A DNA stretch of 64,000 nt from Symsagittifera roscoffensis. Lineage: Eukaryota > Xenacoelomorpha > Acoela > Convolutidae. Where the stretch lies: positions 71,557,345-71,621,344 of the forward strand of contig NC_087065.1 of NCBI RefSeq assembly GCF_963678635.1. The letters run 5' to 3'. Each line of letters starts with the position of its first letter. Position 1 is the first letter of the stretch. This document shows, piece by piece, positions 1 to 14,200 of this stretch. The notes under the pieces were generated by a model. That model was not told the origin of the DNA. It saw only the letters and a list, made by a program, of their open reading frames with translations, and did no database searches. Both the position numbers and the translations under genes were made by a program.

Positions 1-60
1 GAAACAACCTTAAAGTAGATGGCCTTAAGGTAGATGGCCAAAGTAGATGTCCCTATTTTG

Positions 61-400
61 ATTAAATTAACTAATTTTAGAAAACTGGATCAATAAGTAA
101 AATTTTTATTTCGCTGGGAAATTCGATAATTACATTCCACTTTCGAAACTAGGAGTCAATTACGTTTTTCGTAACCGTTATACTTTCGCTGTGCGATAGC
201 GGAGTTTACCTTCCTTTTAAAAAAGGAACGAACTGAACTTACAAACAAATGAAAAGTCAAACCGCGAAAACTTATTTTTGAGCTTGAACAAACTTAAAAA
301 TTTTTCCTGAAAAAAAAAACGCAAAAAAACGCTACCTATATAAGAGTCTAAACTATGTTTACCGCCTTTTTTGAAAATACTTAGTATCCTTTTTCAATCA
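61..400 (+). repeat. Dispersed TATA-containing repeat, copy A
   Basis: First of four related copies in the window (others near 515, 8395 and 13975), all in the same orientation. Shared landmarks in order are a 'gaaaactggatcaa' start, 'attccactttcgaaact', a 'gtttttcgt' block, and a TATA-like 'cctatataagagtct' near the end. No coding capacity is visible. The TATA-like block followed by a conserved start-like segment looks like a promoter carried by a repeat, but that is inference. Confidence 0.45.
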
Positions 401-514
401 ATCCGTTTTGTCTGTTTACTGACGAGTATGAAGGGCTGTATTTCATCGATGCCACAGAACAATAAAGCTTCAAACATCAAAAGCAACTAACAATTGCCAC
501 TTTTTGATAAGTTT

Positions 515-800
515 CACCAAATTTGAGAATAATGGATCATTAGGTAATTTATTATTCCGCTAGAAAATCTAAAAATTATAATCCACTTTCGAAACTATTG
601 TTGATCACGTTTTTTGTGAACTTAACACTTTTAGTATGCGATAGTGGAGGTTGCCTTCATTTGAACTTGAAAAGAAACAAAAAGTTTAAAAAATTTAATT
701 TGAGCACAAATAGATTTCTTGACTGTTTCCTAAAAAAAACATCACGGCGTATATAAGAGTCTTCACTACGTTCATTGACTCTTAATAAGTCGAAAAATTA
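515..800 (+). repeat. Dispersed TATA-containing repeat, copy B
   Basis: Second copy of the same family, only about 110 bases after copy A, so A and B form a diverged direct repeat. It shares the 'atccactttcgaaact' block and ends with 'gtatataagagtcttcactacgttcat', the best preserved part of the family. No ORF. Confidence 0.45.
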
Positions 801-1159
801 AATTTATGGATAATCAGTCACAGCACGTTATGATCCGGGCAAACAAGTTCATCGCTATTTTCCGCATAATGGAAAAACTCAAAAAGAAAGTTTTCCTCTA
901 ACTGGTAATCTAATTAATGATTGAGTATTCAAAGATCGCTCGAGTGTTTGTTTCTTCTGCAAAAAAAAGTATCAATAATATAAGTTTTCGCAAGCGAAAA
1001 GATCGCTTCAATGTGGTATCTTTCTACAATATCAGTTTTTGAATTGCATGTATACAAGTTACCATAGTTTGTACTGCGTTTAAACAAACTTATTAAATCA
1101 CTTATTTTCATTTAATAATTTATTTTCAATTGATTATATACTTATTTTCACCTGGTATA

Positions 1160-1863
1160 CAGTGCTGATTTAAATTATCCGGACAAAACGAACAAAACTT
1201 GAATTTTCAAACGCGTTTTTCTCAAATTGGGTTAAGATTAGACAAAAAGTGAAGAGAACAAAAGTTGCTTAGAATTTCATCAAAATTAATATGATGCAAT
1301 TTTTTCTGCGAAATTCTCAACCAAAATTTTACCCCAAAAATGGGTCATTTTGGCTTTTTTAAATTAATCAAGAATTACACTGAAACTACTTTGTTAATTG
1401 ATGAGAAAATTATATCACAAGAATCCTCCTACATAGCCCAACAAAGTTTAGGAAGGGTTAATTCTTCAAAAATTTGCCCAAATTGTTTAAAATTTGTTTT
1501 AAAACAGATATTCTGGGTTTTATATAGTAAAAATCACATTTATTGACTGGTTTTTGGAGATTTAACCCTTCTTAAACTTTGTTGGGCTATGTAGGAGGCT
1601 TCTTGTGATATAATTTTCTCATCAATTAACAAAGTAGTTTCAGTGTAATTCTTGATTAATTGAAAAAAGCCAAAATGACCCATTTTTGGGGTAAAATTTT
1701 GGTTGAGAATTTCGAAGAAAAAAATGCACCATATTAATTTTGATGAAATTCTAAGCAACTTTTGTTCTCTTCACTTTTTGTCTAATCTTGACCCAATTTG
1801 AGAAAAACGCGTTTTAATTTTCAAGTTTAGCTCGTTTTGTCCGATTAATTTAAATCAGCACTG
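1160..1863. mobile_element. Long-TIR Tc1/mariner-like MITE
   Basis: A 704-bp foldback element. It starts CAGTGCTGATTTAAATT and ends with the reverse complement AATTTAAATCAGCACTG, and is flanked on both sides by TA (1158-1159 and 1864-1865), the target duplication expected of Tc1/mariner transposases. Each arm is about 310 bp (about 1160-1472 and 1548-1863) at roughly 90% identity by eye, around a 75-bp centre. No transposase frame exists; the short ORFs on each strand are the two arms read as mirror images. It must have been moved by a transposase encoded elsewhere. Confidence 0.8.
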
Positions 1864-2195
1864 TATAATAGGATGCCGCAACACAATTTTTTCTCTCTGA
1901 TGAGTGAAATTCTTAAGATGCAATTATGAGTGGAAAATCAGAAACACGTCTCTTGAGGTCGAACTCAAAAAACGTTTAAAGTATTTTTTACATTAAAAGT
2001 TTGAAAGATTGGGAGAGAAACAACAGAAAAATATTGTTTTTCTTTGTTCGTTTTTTACCTATTTTTGTTGGCGAAGTCTTCCATCATATTCTCATTATAT
2101 AATTGTTGTCAGTATATAAAATTTTAAATTATATATTTTTCAACATATAGACAAAATCAAGTCTTACAAGACCATTTGAAAGAAAGAGCACTTAC

Positions 2196-2299
2196 GTTTA
2201 CAGATAAGAAGTCGGAGAGGTTTTCGGGCAACTTAACGGAGATGCTGAAGTCGTTGAGAGGAGAAGCTGCACTGTTCGAGAACAGAAGCGTCAGTTGTG
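2196..2299 (-). CDS. AP2A: AP-2 alpha exon 10 (ear domain)
   Basis: 104 nt between acceptor 'ttgctttcag' and donor 'GTAAGTG'. The codons give [17 protein letters not shown]... and end in LSVN. This lines up without gaps with the first beta strands of the alpha ear sandwich, directly after exon 9. The entry phase fits the single base left by exon 9, and it ends in phase 0. Weaker conservation is normal for this domain. The next exons are not seen between 1 and 2190. Confidence 0.65.
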
Positions 2300-5200
2300 C
2301 TGAAAGCAACAAAATGGAATGGTGTCAAGTTATTTTTCGCCCAATTTAACAAGGAAAAACTTCCATAATTATTAATTATTCTCTCGAGGACTGGTTAAGA
2401 AGCGCAAATAATTGTTAATTGAGTAGAAAGGACATGCAGCTGGCATTTTACCTATAATTTAAATTCTCTTTTAAATAATACACGACAAAAAAAAACATTT
2501 CAGCTACTGTTTTGATTCAGCTCGAGTATTTTTCTACCAAACTCAGCCTTTTTTGACGCCATTCCAGAACTATTCGTGTTTGAATTTTTATTTATGGATG
2601 AATAAACGAAAATAATAATGAAATCAAGAAGCACTTTATTCTTAAATATTCGTATCTCAAATTTAAAGAAGCGAAGGTTGTTTAAAAAAGCGCGAACATT
2701 TAAAACAGCAATTTTTGAGATTCTTTAAAATTTAAATGATAATGTTGAAATTTTTTATTTAAATAATACTGGTTTTTTTTTCTCGGATAGAAGCGGCTAA
2801 ATCTTATACAAACCTCACTCAATTTCTGAAATCTTGCCAAGCAAATCCGATTCGCCCAAGTATTACTTTTAGCAAAAAGATGATTTAGAAAAAATCTGAA
2901 AAAATATGTTCATGTTTCGCACAAATTCAGCATCACAGATGATAGAGAAGATCCCGAAGATAAATTAATTTTTAGTAATTTGCAAATGGAACGCAAGCAG
3001 TTGAGTAACATCATCATGGCAAGCCACTTACCTTGGTAAGGAGGTTTAATAGCTGAAAAGGACTCACCAAAATGATCAAATGAGCTAACACACCACAGAA
3101 TCAATGAGTCAACTAGCCCATAATAAATGACTTTTTCTAATTTAACTGGTTCACTTACAATCAAGATAAGTGAGACTTACCAGTTGATTGACGGGGTTCA
3201 ATTTGCGCGCTAATATGGATCTGATCATCTTCATGTAACACGCCTGAGTCGGAAAGCACGAATCTAAACCAACTGAATTGATAATTTGCCAAGTCAATCG
3301 AAAGATTAGAGGTTCGAGACCATCCGTGATCTGTGCTCGTTTCTTCTGGGTGAGGCAGCATTTGCCAACCCAGGAAACACCAAAAAAATTGATGGACATT
3401 TTGACCAGGGGGTATAACAGCAGCTCTCCCCGTAAACAACTGAACAGCTCTTATGTTAATCGTTTCCTTAAGTTATGAGAAGTTAAAATTTTCAAATATT
3501 TCTCTCATTAGCACTGATTTCTTAGCTGCTTGACTTCGATTATGCTTATGCAAAAATGTTTATGATTTTAGAATTTGTAAAACATATGTATAATGAAATT
3601 TGAGTTAGTTCTAAACTTCCAATTTTTGCTATTCCAAACCTCTTGAAAGCCTCTTCAGCATTTGGATGAACTCCTCCGGGCAAAGAGCTGAGTGAACCAT
3701 TCGTCAGAGATCCATTAGTAGTCGGACCAGGTCCAAAAATATCCAGAAGAGGGTCCAGATTACTGCCTAGATCTCCAACTGCATTCGACTGGGCATAAGG
3801 GTTGGTACTCGAAACTGGTGTCGAGAAATCTAGTTGGGAGTCCCCAAGTTGCAACAAGTCCTCAGAGACTGACGGCGGAATGTTTGGAACTGGTGAGGAC
3901 TTTCCGGATACGTTCGCTGGAGCCTCGCCGTTTGTTCTGACGTCATCAGTTGATCTGACCTTGGCGGCTGGCATCTGCTTTGAAGTTCCAGTTTCACCCT
4001 CCTCTTCTTCGTTCTGAGCGCCAATTGCGTTTGTTCTACTGTACTGCTTCAATTTAGCCAGAAGGCTCGACTCTTTTTCGGGGAAAGCAGGCATCTCGTC
4101 CAATACAGTATTCTGTAAATTTGATTCATTTAATTTAACCACAACATATCAAATTGACACACAACCAGAAAGTATTTTTTAATATGGCGCCAGCCTTTCA
4201 CAGCTAAGCCTTTGAAAAAAAACGGGAAAAAATTAACTTAAGTTCTAAACCAACCAGAGTTGAAACGTACTAACCAGGACATCCGTGTTGTTCATAGTAA
4301 TCAGTCTGTGGTATTCCGATGCCCTCTGCTGAAGTTCTACGTCGCTGCTCTTAATATTGGAATCATTCAGAAGAACCTGCAACAACGGTTTCAAATAAAT
4401 AATGAAGCACTCCAAGCGTTTTCAGATTTTCAACTAAATGTAAGCTCACAGACAATACTTTGATTACATACACCAAGAAAGACACGATGATTTAATATTG
4501 CTTTCCATCGGCAGATTAGAAAAAACTTACATCTTTGATAGCATCTTTGACGCCTGCGTACTCCTCAAACACATTTGCAAACTTGACGTATGTGTTGAGC
4601 AGCATTATTCTCGTCGACACAGAGCACAGAGGAAACTTGGAATGTAAGAGCTGAAACTGCGTGAGAGGTGTGGAGCTCGGATCCTTGGCTATCAAGTGTC
4701 CGAACTCACCTAGAATATACCCTCCCACTTTGACCATGTTCTCGTGACATGCATTGGCTTGTAGTGCCTCGAACACTGTCTTAGCCGCGTAATGTCTGAC
4801 AGTGTCGACATTGGTGACTATTTGTATGACTCGGTGCCACACTTCCTCCGAGACATAGTCTCCTGCCACTCTGATCAATCGTAGAATCGTATCCACATAC
4901 CACGTGTAGTCCTTCGCCCATTTCTCGCTCAAGATCGCCACTTTCAGTACCTGTAATGCAATGCCTCAATTTATGACTAGTTCCCTATTACAAGTAACTA
5001 CTCGATTACAGAACTTTCAGTTATAGTATAAAACTGTTTTAAAAGTAGGCAAATAAAAACCGTACCAGATTTTAAAAAAATGGCCTTTCATACTTGCTTT
5101 TGCAAGTGAAACCATGAAGATTATAAATGCCTTCTGCAAAATTGATATAAATTTTTGTCCAGAAGATTTTTTAAAATCAATTAGAACGTTGAAATATTGA

Positions 5201-8200
5201 AAGTCTTCAAAAGTTCCATAAATCGACCACTTTACGCCGTACCCAATAGATTGTTAAATTCCCAGTGTACATATAGGAGTGAATTATACAGAAATAAGCA
5301 TACGAGAAAGATTGTCAAGTTATACCTAGATACGTTATACCTCACATTGGGATATTTCAACACCTAGACATGGATTCACTACAAAAATTATTTCCGCAGC
5401 ATGAAGTGCAATTTCTATGGCAATAACAGGAATTCACGAAAAATGCATCAATTTTCTTAAAATAAAAAGTCGAATAAAAAAGATTGTTTTTGCATTTAAA
5501 AATCCAAGACGACAAACCAGTTCTTCTCGGATGGAGTAATCTGCCAGTTCTAAATAAGACAGCATCTCAGCTACAATTGTCTTCACATTCTGGTAGTCAC
5601 ACATCGCATACAACAGATCCACCGCTCTCTGTCTCACACTTATGTCCCGCTCACTCTTCAACGAGTTAATAACTGGGTTCAACTGAGCCGGTTCTATGTA
5701 CTTCCCACACCCAGTGCTAGCCAGATTACACATGCTCTCCAGAGCCAGATATCGCAGATTGGTCTCTTTGTGGGAGAGGAAGAGACAGAGTTGCTGGCAG
5801 GCACGAGTGAGAAGTCGCTCGTCGTTCTCCATGTGAATTATGAGGTTGATGGCTTCGAAAAGTACTGCGTTTTTAGCATTGCTATGTTGCACCTTCTTCG
5901 ATTTGGGTGCTTCCTGAAAAAAAAAATCTTGGGTTATTGAAAAACGTTTAAATGATCCTCCAACATAGATTAATTGTTTTCGCAAGTGAAACTATCAGAA
6001 CTGATTTAAAAAACGCACACAACTTGTATACTTAATTAGGCGTCCATAATATGAGAGACGAATTTAATATCCTGACGACTTTTTCGTTTCATTCCAGGAC
6101 ATAGAATCACTTATAACTGACTTATATTCCGGTGTGCAAGCACATAGTCAAGGACATAGTCCTGTTAGGAAAACCGATTATTAACTTGATAGTAAACATA
6201 ATGAGTCTTTTTCATAAACCAAAGATTAACATTGAGAGAAATTGACAGGCCTTTCGGAAACAAGCTAAATGTGATAGCTTATTAACACTCATTTGAAACA
6301 TCTCTATTGACTCTTTCCTATATCAATCAGTATAATTGCGAGGGGGGGGGGGCTAACGTTGGTTCGGTTGAGGATGTTGTCGAGACAAGTGCTGAGTCTC
6401 TGCAGGATGGCCGGATCCTCTGGAGTAGGGTAGAGCTGGAGCAGCCGGAGCAACTTCACCGACAGCCACGGACCAGCTACGAAGTAGTACGTGTAGTCCT
6501 GCAAGTCCGTGTAATTGGCCGTCACTATCTGCAGAAACAATCACAACATTTGATTAAAATCCATTTACATTTGACGTGAGGCGAAAAATTGTAGCAGCTG
6601 ACAATTCATATTAGTAGATTAAGCGACGTGCACTAATTCACGACTACTATGGCACGAAATCAAGTGCAGAGAGTAAGCGGTTGCTACTTGGCATTGATTG
6701 GCAACTAACAACCGCTCACTCCTTGAAGGAAATTGTCGCCCAAGAGGGGCGGTAGCCTCTCAACACGAGAATCGGGGGATCGAATCCCACTTCGGTCCCG
6801 GTCGGGGGGTCTCCAATGCCCTAAACCTTCTCAAAATGAGAACGGCTGCGTCGACATGGATAAGGTCGAAGCAAATAAAAATTTTTTACCCAACTTAATT
6901 TAACAAATGGACGCTTAATCTAGTTAAATTAAACTTATATCCACATTATTTCATTTCTTGATAGCTCCGAAAGGTCTTTCAGATACTTTTGCTCAATTAT
7001 TGGACAATTGAGCTCAGACACTGATAAAACTTGGGAATGTTTAACTAACCTAAGAAAGTTTTTGTATTTATTTTTCAGAAAGATGTCATAAATCAATAAG
7101 TGGTAAAAACAAAACGCCACATCGAGAAAATATTTGGTTTTTATCTTCTTTGAAAGTCGATATTTTATCCGCGCCAAAACGAACTATTAAATGTTAACAT
7201 TCAAAAATAGCTCTTCAAACGTTGACCCGCAATTTGCATTTTTTTTCATGAACATATTAACAGTGTAACGAATGATTTTACGCGAATGATTACTAAATGG
7301 GTTTTTAAAGGCTTAATGCAGCCACCTTTCAATTTTGACGCCAATTGGACAAAATTTAGGAACGCCAGAAACAGCAAACGGGCGATGGCAATCGGCAAAA
7401 GAGTCCAAAATAAGCTTTTCAATGGCTTACCATTAAACGCCCTCGGTTATTATTTTCCGTCAATAACATTTTGGTGAATAAACTGTCCTTAAATGTCTGT
7501 GTAACATTTTTGTTATCTCGATAATTTAATTTTTTTTTCATGTATACAACTTTTAGGCAAACTGCAAGTAAAATTTCCCTTCAATCGTCAGCGTGAATTT
7601 TCAAAAAACCATTTTGAACAAAAGTTCCAACTATTTTCAACATTGGGTGAAAATTTCATTTTCTCTGCACAAATAGTTAATGAGAAACTTAGGTTAAATT
7701 TCAGAAATTTCATCTGAAAGAACTTGTAGATAAATTGTTCTTTTCTGAAGGCATACAATTTCTGGAAATGTCAAGCATTTGTTTTTAAATATCAATAAAC
7801 CAATACAAAATATACCAATATGATTTCAATTTACTCTATCATTGCGGAAGTTTCCTTTTTATCCTGTCAAGTCTGACGTTTTTCCCTCCAAAAGAAGCTT
7901 ACCTCTAGCAGTAAAGCGTAAAACCAAAAAAAATCTCGTAATTGGAATGACGTTTCTCACTTTCGGTACCGTCCCCAGGCATCTGACTTTTAAGACAACT
8001 TTCATATTAATTGTATTTTATATTAATGATGTTATACCAATTATCAGGCTTTTATTCATGCAAAAACTCCCAGTTGATTCGCTTAAACAGCAGAAAGTTT
8101 TTTTGACGTATTGCTCAGAATTACGTAATTCTAAATAATTAGTTAACCATGAGGTAGCCTCCAACAAAAAACTTGGAAAAATGAGGGACAAATGTATTTT

Positions 8201-11200
8201 TTTTTCGGAGTAAAATAGGTCTACAATGAGGCGAGGCGGAGTTTCGCACCACTTTTGATACAACGCAATCGAAGCATTAAAAGCTAGCGAAAAGAAATTG
8301 AGACGGTAACCAATACATCAAAGAAAAAAATAGATGCCCTTCAAGCTCTTTGAAGTTCTAGAACAGCTTATGAGTAGCGCTTCTTTGATAACATTAACCA
8401 AGCTTGAGAAAACTGGAGAAAACAGGTAAAATTTTCAATCAACTGGAAATCTACAAATTAAATTCCACTTTCAAAACTAGAAATCGTTCACGTTTTTTCG
8501 CGCCATTTCCACGTTCGTATTTGGAGAGTGCTATTTACGTAACTTTCAGCAGATGAATTTCAATTGAAATCAAAAAAATCATTTTACCTAAAGGTATTCA
8601 TAAATGCATTAATAAGTATGAATGCATGACAAAAAAATAACAAAAAAATCAACAAGACCTATATAAGTCTTCACTACGTTCATAAAATAAAAATCAATTA
8701 CAGAAAAAAAAACAGTCGAGAAACACAAGCACTAGCATAAATAAGCTTTATTACTTTCGTAAAGATTAATACACTATTGAAGATTAATACGCAATAACAC
8801 ACTACTTAAGCCGAGGCGAAGTTGCACTTCGCATACAAGCAAAATATGATCGATAACGCTATTGGGACAAACTGAATGAGAAAACTTTGGGTCTACAAAA
8901 TTTATTAAGTGAGGCACGCCAATTATGAGTCTATATAATTGCTAAGGGACGCAAGCCAATTATGACGCATTAGCAGTACCAGTCAAATTGAAAAAAAATT
9001 TACCAACTAACATGCTTCAAGTTATAGAGCGGACGCGTTTTAATTAGAACACAAAAAATTTTATTAAAAACATATGACCCTGCCCAATTTCGAACCCTCT
9101 CATTTTGTTGCGGTTCTCCTTCCCTACTTCTACGCTACAGATCCACTAAGCCGACAATACTTGAATAGAGCCAAAAACAAAAAAGCGCCTAAATATTTTT
9201 GTCATAAAAAAACTTTGACCGATTAAGTTTAAAATTTAAAAATTGAATTTTTACACAACAATCAACCTGAATAATCTTCGCAAAATATTAATCTATGTTT
9301 GCCTTTTAACCGAAAAGAAATAGTCTTAGCCATAAAACATGTCAAAACCATTCTAATCGAAAAAAAACACAAAAAACAACAACAATCGAGTTGGTAAATT
9401 GACGAAATAACAGGATGACTGACAGATATAGTAACAATTGTTCAAATCAGAAAAAAAACATGCTTCAAAAATTAAGCCAAGATATAACCAGCCAAAAGAA
9501 AATGATAATTCGGTTTTTTTTTGAAAAAAAATCTATTTTCCTCAATACCAAGTGGGAAGAAGCCTGGAAGTTTTTAAGGTTCAACAATCGAGCGAATTCT
9601 AAATTTCTTACAGATTTGCAAAGAAAAAATGTCGACGAGAAAAGTATAGCGGATTCAAGACACTTGCTCTCGCTAGAGTAACTATAGCCAGTCCTGCCTC
9701 ATTACAGTTTAAAACACGTTTCCAGACTCATTTTTTTGCGGTATTCTTCTCTGAAACCATGCATTTATGTACTTCGAGAGTCCAGAAAATTGTTTTTTTA
9801 AATGATATTTAACTATTGATGACAACCCTTTTCTTGGCAGTCCAGGTTGATGGTTTCTTGCTTGCAGCATGGTATTGCTGGTTTTTTGAGCAGAGAGTTC
9901 TGAGAAAAGGTGTTGATGCAGAATTTTAATGCACGTTGTTTTTGTGCGCCCATGCAATAACCAAAGTAATCTAACTTTTAGCACTTTATTTGGATACTTT
10001 ACCATGTACATAATTTAAGCTTGATTTGTAGCTATTCTAAGTTTACTTCCTTCAGTTTGTTGCGAATAGAGCTATCAACATCCATTTCCTGTGCTTGCTT
10101 TAGTCTGATTCTTCCTTACAGATTAAAATGAAAGTCAGGAAATGACCACAAGTCAATTTTTAGACACAGATATGCAGCGGATACATCACAAGCATAGCAC
10201 GTCAAGCAAGCCGGCAGAGAAGTTAGACAAAGCCACTAACTCGAACAAAAAGGTCCGGAAAAAGCATCGAAAAATAGGTGTAACCAAAACTTCATACGTT
10301 TTTCTAGAATGAAATTCATTTTTAGGAAATTAAGTCGAGAAATACAATTGCTAGTAGTAAAAACAGTATTGAAACAAATTTTCTGAATCAATGACTAAGG
10401 CGACAAAGATTGAGTATATCTGTCATAAAAAAACTTTTGAGCGACAAAGAATGTCGGAAACAATTTGTTGAATCTGTCTGGTCTCGTCTAAAGCTTCCGA
10501 CTCCAAAGGCTGCTACCGATATACGTAGACTATCAAAGAACCACAAATAGAGACCTGAAACAATTTACAAAGCTTTATTAAAAGTAGGCAAGACGACTAA
10601 CGCCCTGAAGGCTCTCGAAATTTATCTGAGAGCAAAGCACAATTCAAAACATACTGTCTACTATGCCAAGTCTGCTGCTGAGAAGGAACAGGCCCCAAGT
10701 GTCTCAGAATCGCGATTGTGTCTTTCGGATCGCAAATCAGACGAATTGTTCAAATCAGGACATATCGGGGGAGAATTGTGTGCGCAAGGTTGCCAGTGAG
10801 CTAGCTACCGCCAACGATAAAATGAGCGCGTGGGTTGAACACTTTGACAGACTTCTCAATGTAGAATTTGATGGGCCAAGTGAAACGTTCCCGAAGACTG
10901 CGTCGGTTGCTGGACAGCCGCCTGAAGTTTCGACAGAAATGATATACAGGGCCCCCAGGCATTGTTGTTGAGATATTGAAAGCAGCCGGTGATGTTGGTC
11001 TCGAACTGACGAGGCAGCTAACTGAGGCCATATTCAAAAATGGTGTAATTCCTGAAGACTCTTCAGAACCTCTACATGGGCAAGAAAGGAGTTCTAAGCC
11101 GTGGAAATTATCGAAGATTGAAACTCACTGGCCAATTGATGGAACTGGTGGAACGAGTGCACGAGCACATCATCTGTACGATGATGCAAATAGACCAGAT

Positions 11201-14200
11201 GCAGTTTGGCTTTGTACTTGGCATAGGTATTACTGACGCCATATTCAGAATTCGGCCCTACAAGAAAAACTCATTGCTGCTCAAAGACCTCTCTACTGAG
11301 CTTTCGTGAACCTGGATAAAGCTTGCGACCATGTTGAAGTCTGTCTCGAAGTCAGTTCGTCCAGGGTTTGTACTGTGATGCCCGGAGCTGTGTTCGGGTG
11401 AATGGTCAGTACAGTGAAAAATTCAAATTTGATATTAATGTACACCAGAGCTCTGTTTTTAGTCCACTTCTCTTCATCCTTCGCCTGGAGGCCATCTCAC
11501 AGCAATTGAATCAACGTAAAAACGTGCCTTAAGAGCTCCTCTATGCGGATGACTTATAACTAATGCCAGATACTCTTGCTAGACTCAGGATTCCGGGAAT
11601 TAAACTTGTACTTTCTGGCGTAAAGGTGTCGGAAGCAACACGATTGCTTGCCTTCCTTGCAAGTTGTGGGTTCACAAGAAATGTTGAATATCAATCCGGC
11701 TGATAGCCAACTCAAAACATGTTTGCTCCATATACACATGATTGTCGCGACCTATCGATGGGCGCCCTTCGAATCTGATCCGGCCTTACGATTAATGATA
11801 AGGCCAACCTTCTGCTACCTGGGTGGCAAGCTAAGTGCTGGCGGGAGCTGTGATAGTGCAATCGCAGACCGATGTTATTCGGCCTGGTGTAGGTTCAGAA
11901 AATTTCTCCTTGTACTAACTTCGAGGAACATCTCAGTTAGAAAACGTGGAAAAGTGTACTCTTCTTGAGGTCGATCAACGAGGCTGCACGGAAGTGCAAC
12001 TTGCAGTCCCAGTGTATCAGATCTGCAACAACTGCGACGAAATGACCATGCAATGATCCGTTGGATCTGTGGTGTTAATTGACCCAGCTGCACTTTTTGA
12101 TGAACTCAGATTGTGTTGCGAAAATTAATATCAAGCAGCCTTGCCTTTTCCACATTGACCCGCAAGATCGTTCATCATGGAGAGCAGCAGTTTGACGAGG
12201 CCTGGTGCCGCCAAGCGCTTCTGATAGCACAGAACGATTATTGATTACGGTTGTTTTGAATCGGATATGATGTTGATGATGACGAAAATTGGATGCGAAT
12301 GAGCCGATATAAGATAATCTAAAATCTGTATAGCCATTTGATTTATTCAGCAAAAACACACAAAAGTAACAGGAATTCTAAAAAGTTGGAGTGAGTTTAG
12401 AACCACTGCAAACACAAAACTCGAAATAAAAATTAAAAAGCAGACAAGCTCAAAAAAATCATTGAAGTCTTTTTTTTTGGAGTTTCATACATGTGCTAGA
12501 ATAAATTTCAAAGGTAATCGCGAGCAAGGGTTTTTATAGATACTTGCGCTTACTGGAAAAAACATCTTGGATACAAAAAATATGCAAAAAAACTACTGTG
12601 GCAAGACTGCGATATACTTTTTCCTAACCTATAATTTATATAGCCAATAAATAAAAAGAGCTTGAAAAGATTTATTGAAGTCGAGGAAAAGGAAATAACA
12701 GAGGTTTTGAGAAAATATGAAGACGGAAAATTTTGAAATTTCTTGGAGAATTGGAAAACTCAAGTCATTCTTCTTGTTGTTAGCATGCTCAAAAGAATGT
12801 AGTCAGAATTTTTGTTGCTGTAAGTATTCGCCCGACATGTTCAAACTGAGGCCTATAAACTTTTTAACTTCGATCAGCCGAAACCAAAGTCTGAAGAGGA
12901 GGTTAGAAAAACATGTGTTTCTGGAACAGTTAGAAGTTGTGAAGTGGTGAGCTGGATGAAGTATGGTGAGGTCAGTTTGGAGGGAGGTTTGGGTATATTC
13001 TGTTTAAGCAGGAAATTATGAGTAGGACTTTAAATGCGAAAGGGATCTTCTGGTGCCGCGGGTGAGGAATTTCTCAGCAGGGAGTTTGAGTGGAAAAATT
13101 TTCGGAGCAGGTGCATCTGCAACAACCTGCTCAAGACTTCTACTATGCAGTTAATTTAAAATAGATTATTTTTTGGGAGGCTAAGGAAATGAGTTCGTTA
13201 AAATCGTTCAAGGTGGTTAAAGATGCCTTTGCACTGTCTTGGAGGATATGTTTTTTTTCCAGTCCATATATTTCAAGTACTGTGGGACAGATATTCCGAG
13301 GTCTGGGATGCTGGTGGTAAAAATTTAAAGCGCTTTAGGCGAAAAATTTTTGAAGGCAAACTGAGGAGAGTATGATGATATGATGATTATTTTGGAGCAT
13401 TCATTTTTGTGAAATCCGTTATAAGGCGTAGAGCGGCTTTTTGAACGACTGCAAGTTTGCCCAAAGACTTAAAATTGGGGCCATGCTGGGTATGCGTAAT
13501 CAAAAAGTCAAGCAAAGAAACAAAAACATCGTCAGATTAAAGCAGGGGCGGATCTAGGACTTTCTCGATGGTGGGGCGGGTTTTCCATTTTTAGGTCGAC
13601 TAAATTGATTTTACGAGCTCTCCCAAATCACTAAAACTACCCTGTTTTTGCGAAATTTTGCGCCGCCGAGGAATTGTTAAACAACAGGCTAAAAACGGCG
13701 TTTTGGAAACTTTCTGGACATTTTTAACGAAAAAAATCGTGTTTTTTAGCGCGCGCTTTACCCTCAAAAATAGTATATATTGTCGCCAAAATCGCCTTTA
13801 GAAAAATTCTAAGGTCAGCCAGACAAAAAAGGATTTCTTAAAATAGTACCAAACGGGGACCCTTTGGGTATTCAGGAGTCGAATTCCAGAGGAGGGTCTG
13901 TCTCTCCCACTAAACCACTACTGAGTTAATTTTAATTTCCAAAAATCTTCGTGATTGACATTTGTTTTCTTAAAATTAATCCTATGTAAGAAAATTGGAT
14001 CAACAAGTAAAATTGCTATTCCGTTGGGAAATCTAAAAATTAAAATATACTTTGGAAACTAGAAGTCGATCTCGTTTTTCGTGACTTTTACACCTATTAA
14101 CTGAAAAAGAAATAAAATGTCAAAACAAGAAAAAAATCAAATTTGAGCGCGAACAAATTTCATGAACTTTTCCTGAGAAAAAAAAAACAAACAAAAAATC

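Noticed and set aside
1340-1758. Two short ORFs with the same peptide on opposite strands
   Set aside because: They are the two arms of the MITE read as mirror images.
6342-6353. Run of about 11 G next to AP-2 alpha exon 4
   Set aside because: Lies just inside the intron after the donor; a homopolymer with no further structure.
9709-10011. 100-codon minus-strand frame in the large intron
   Set aside because: No recognisable content, no splice or start context, surrounded by decayed repeats; could be a fragment of an unknown element but cannot be supported.
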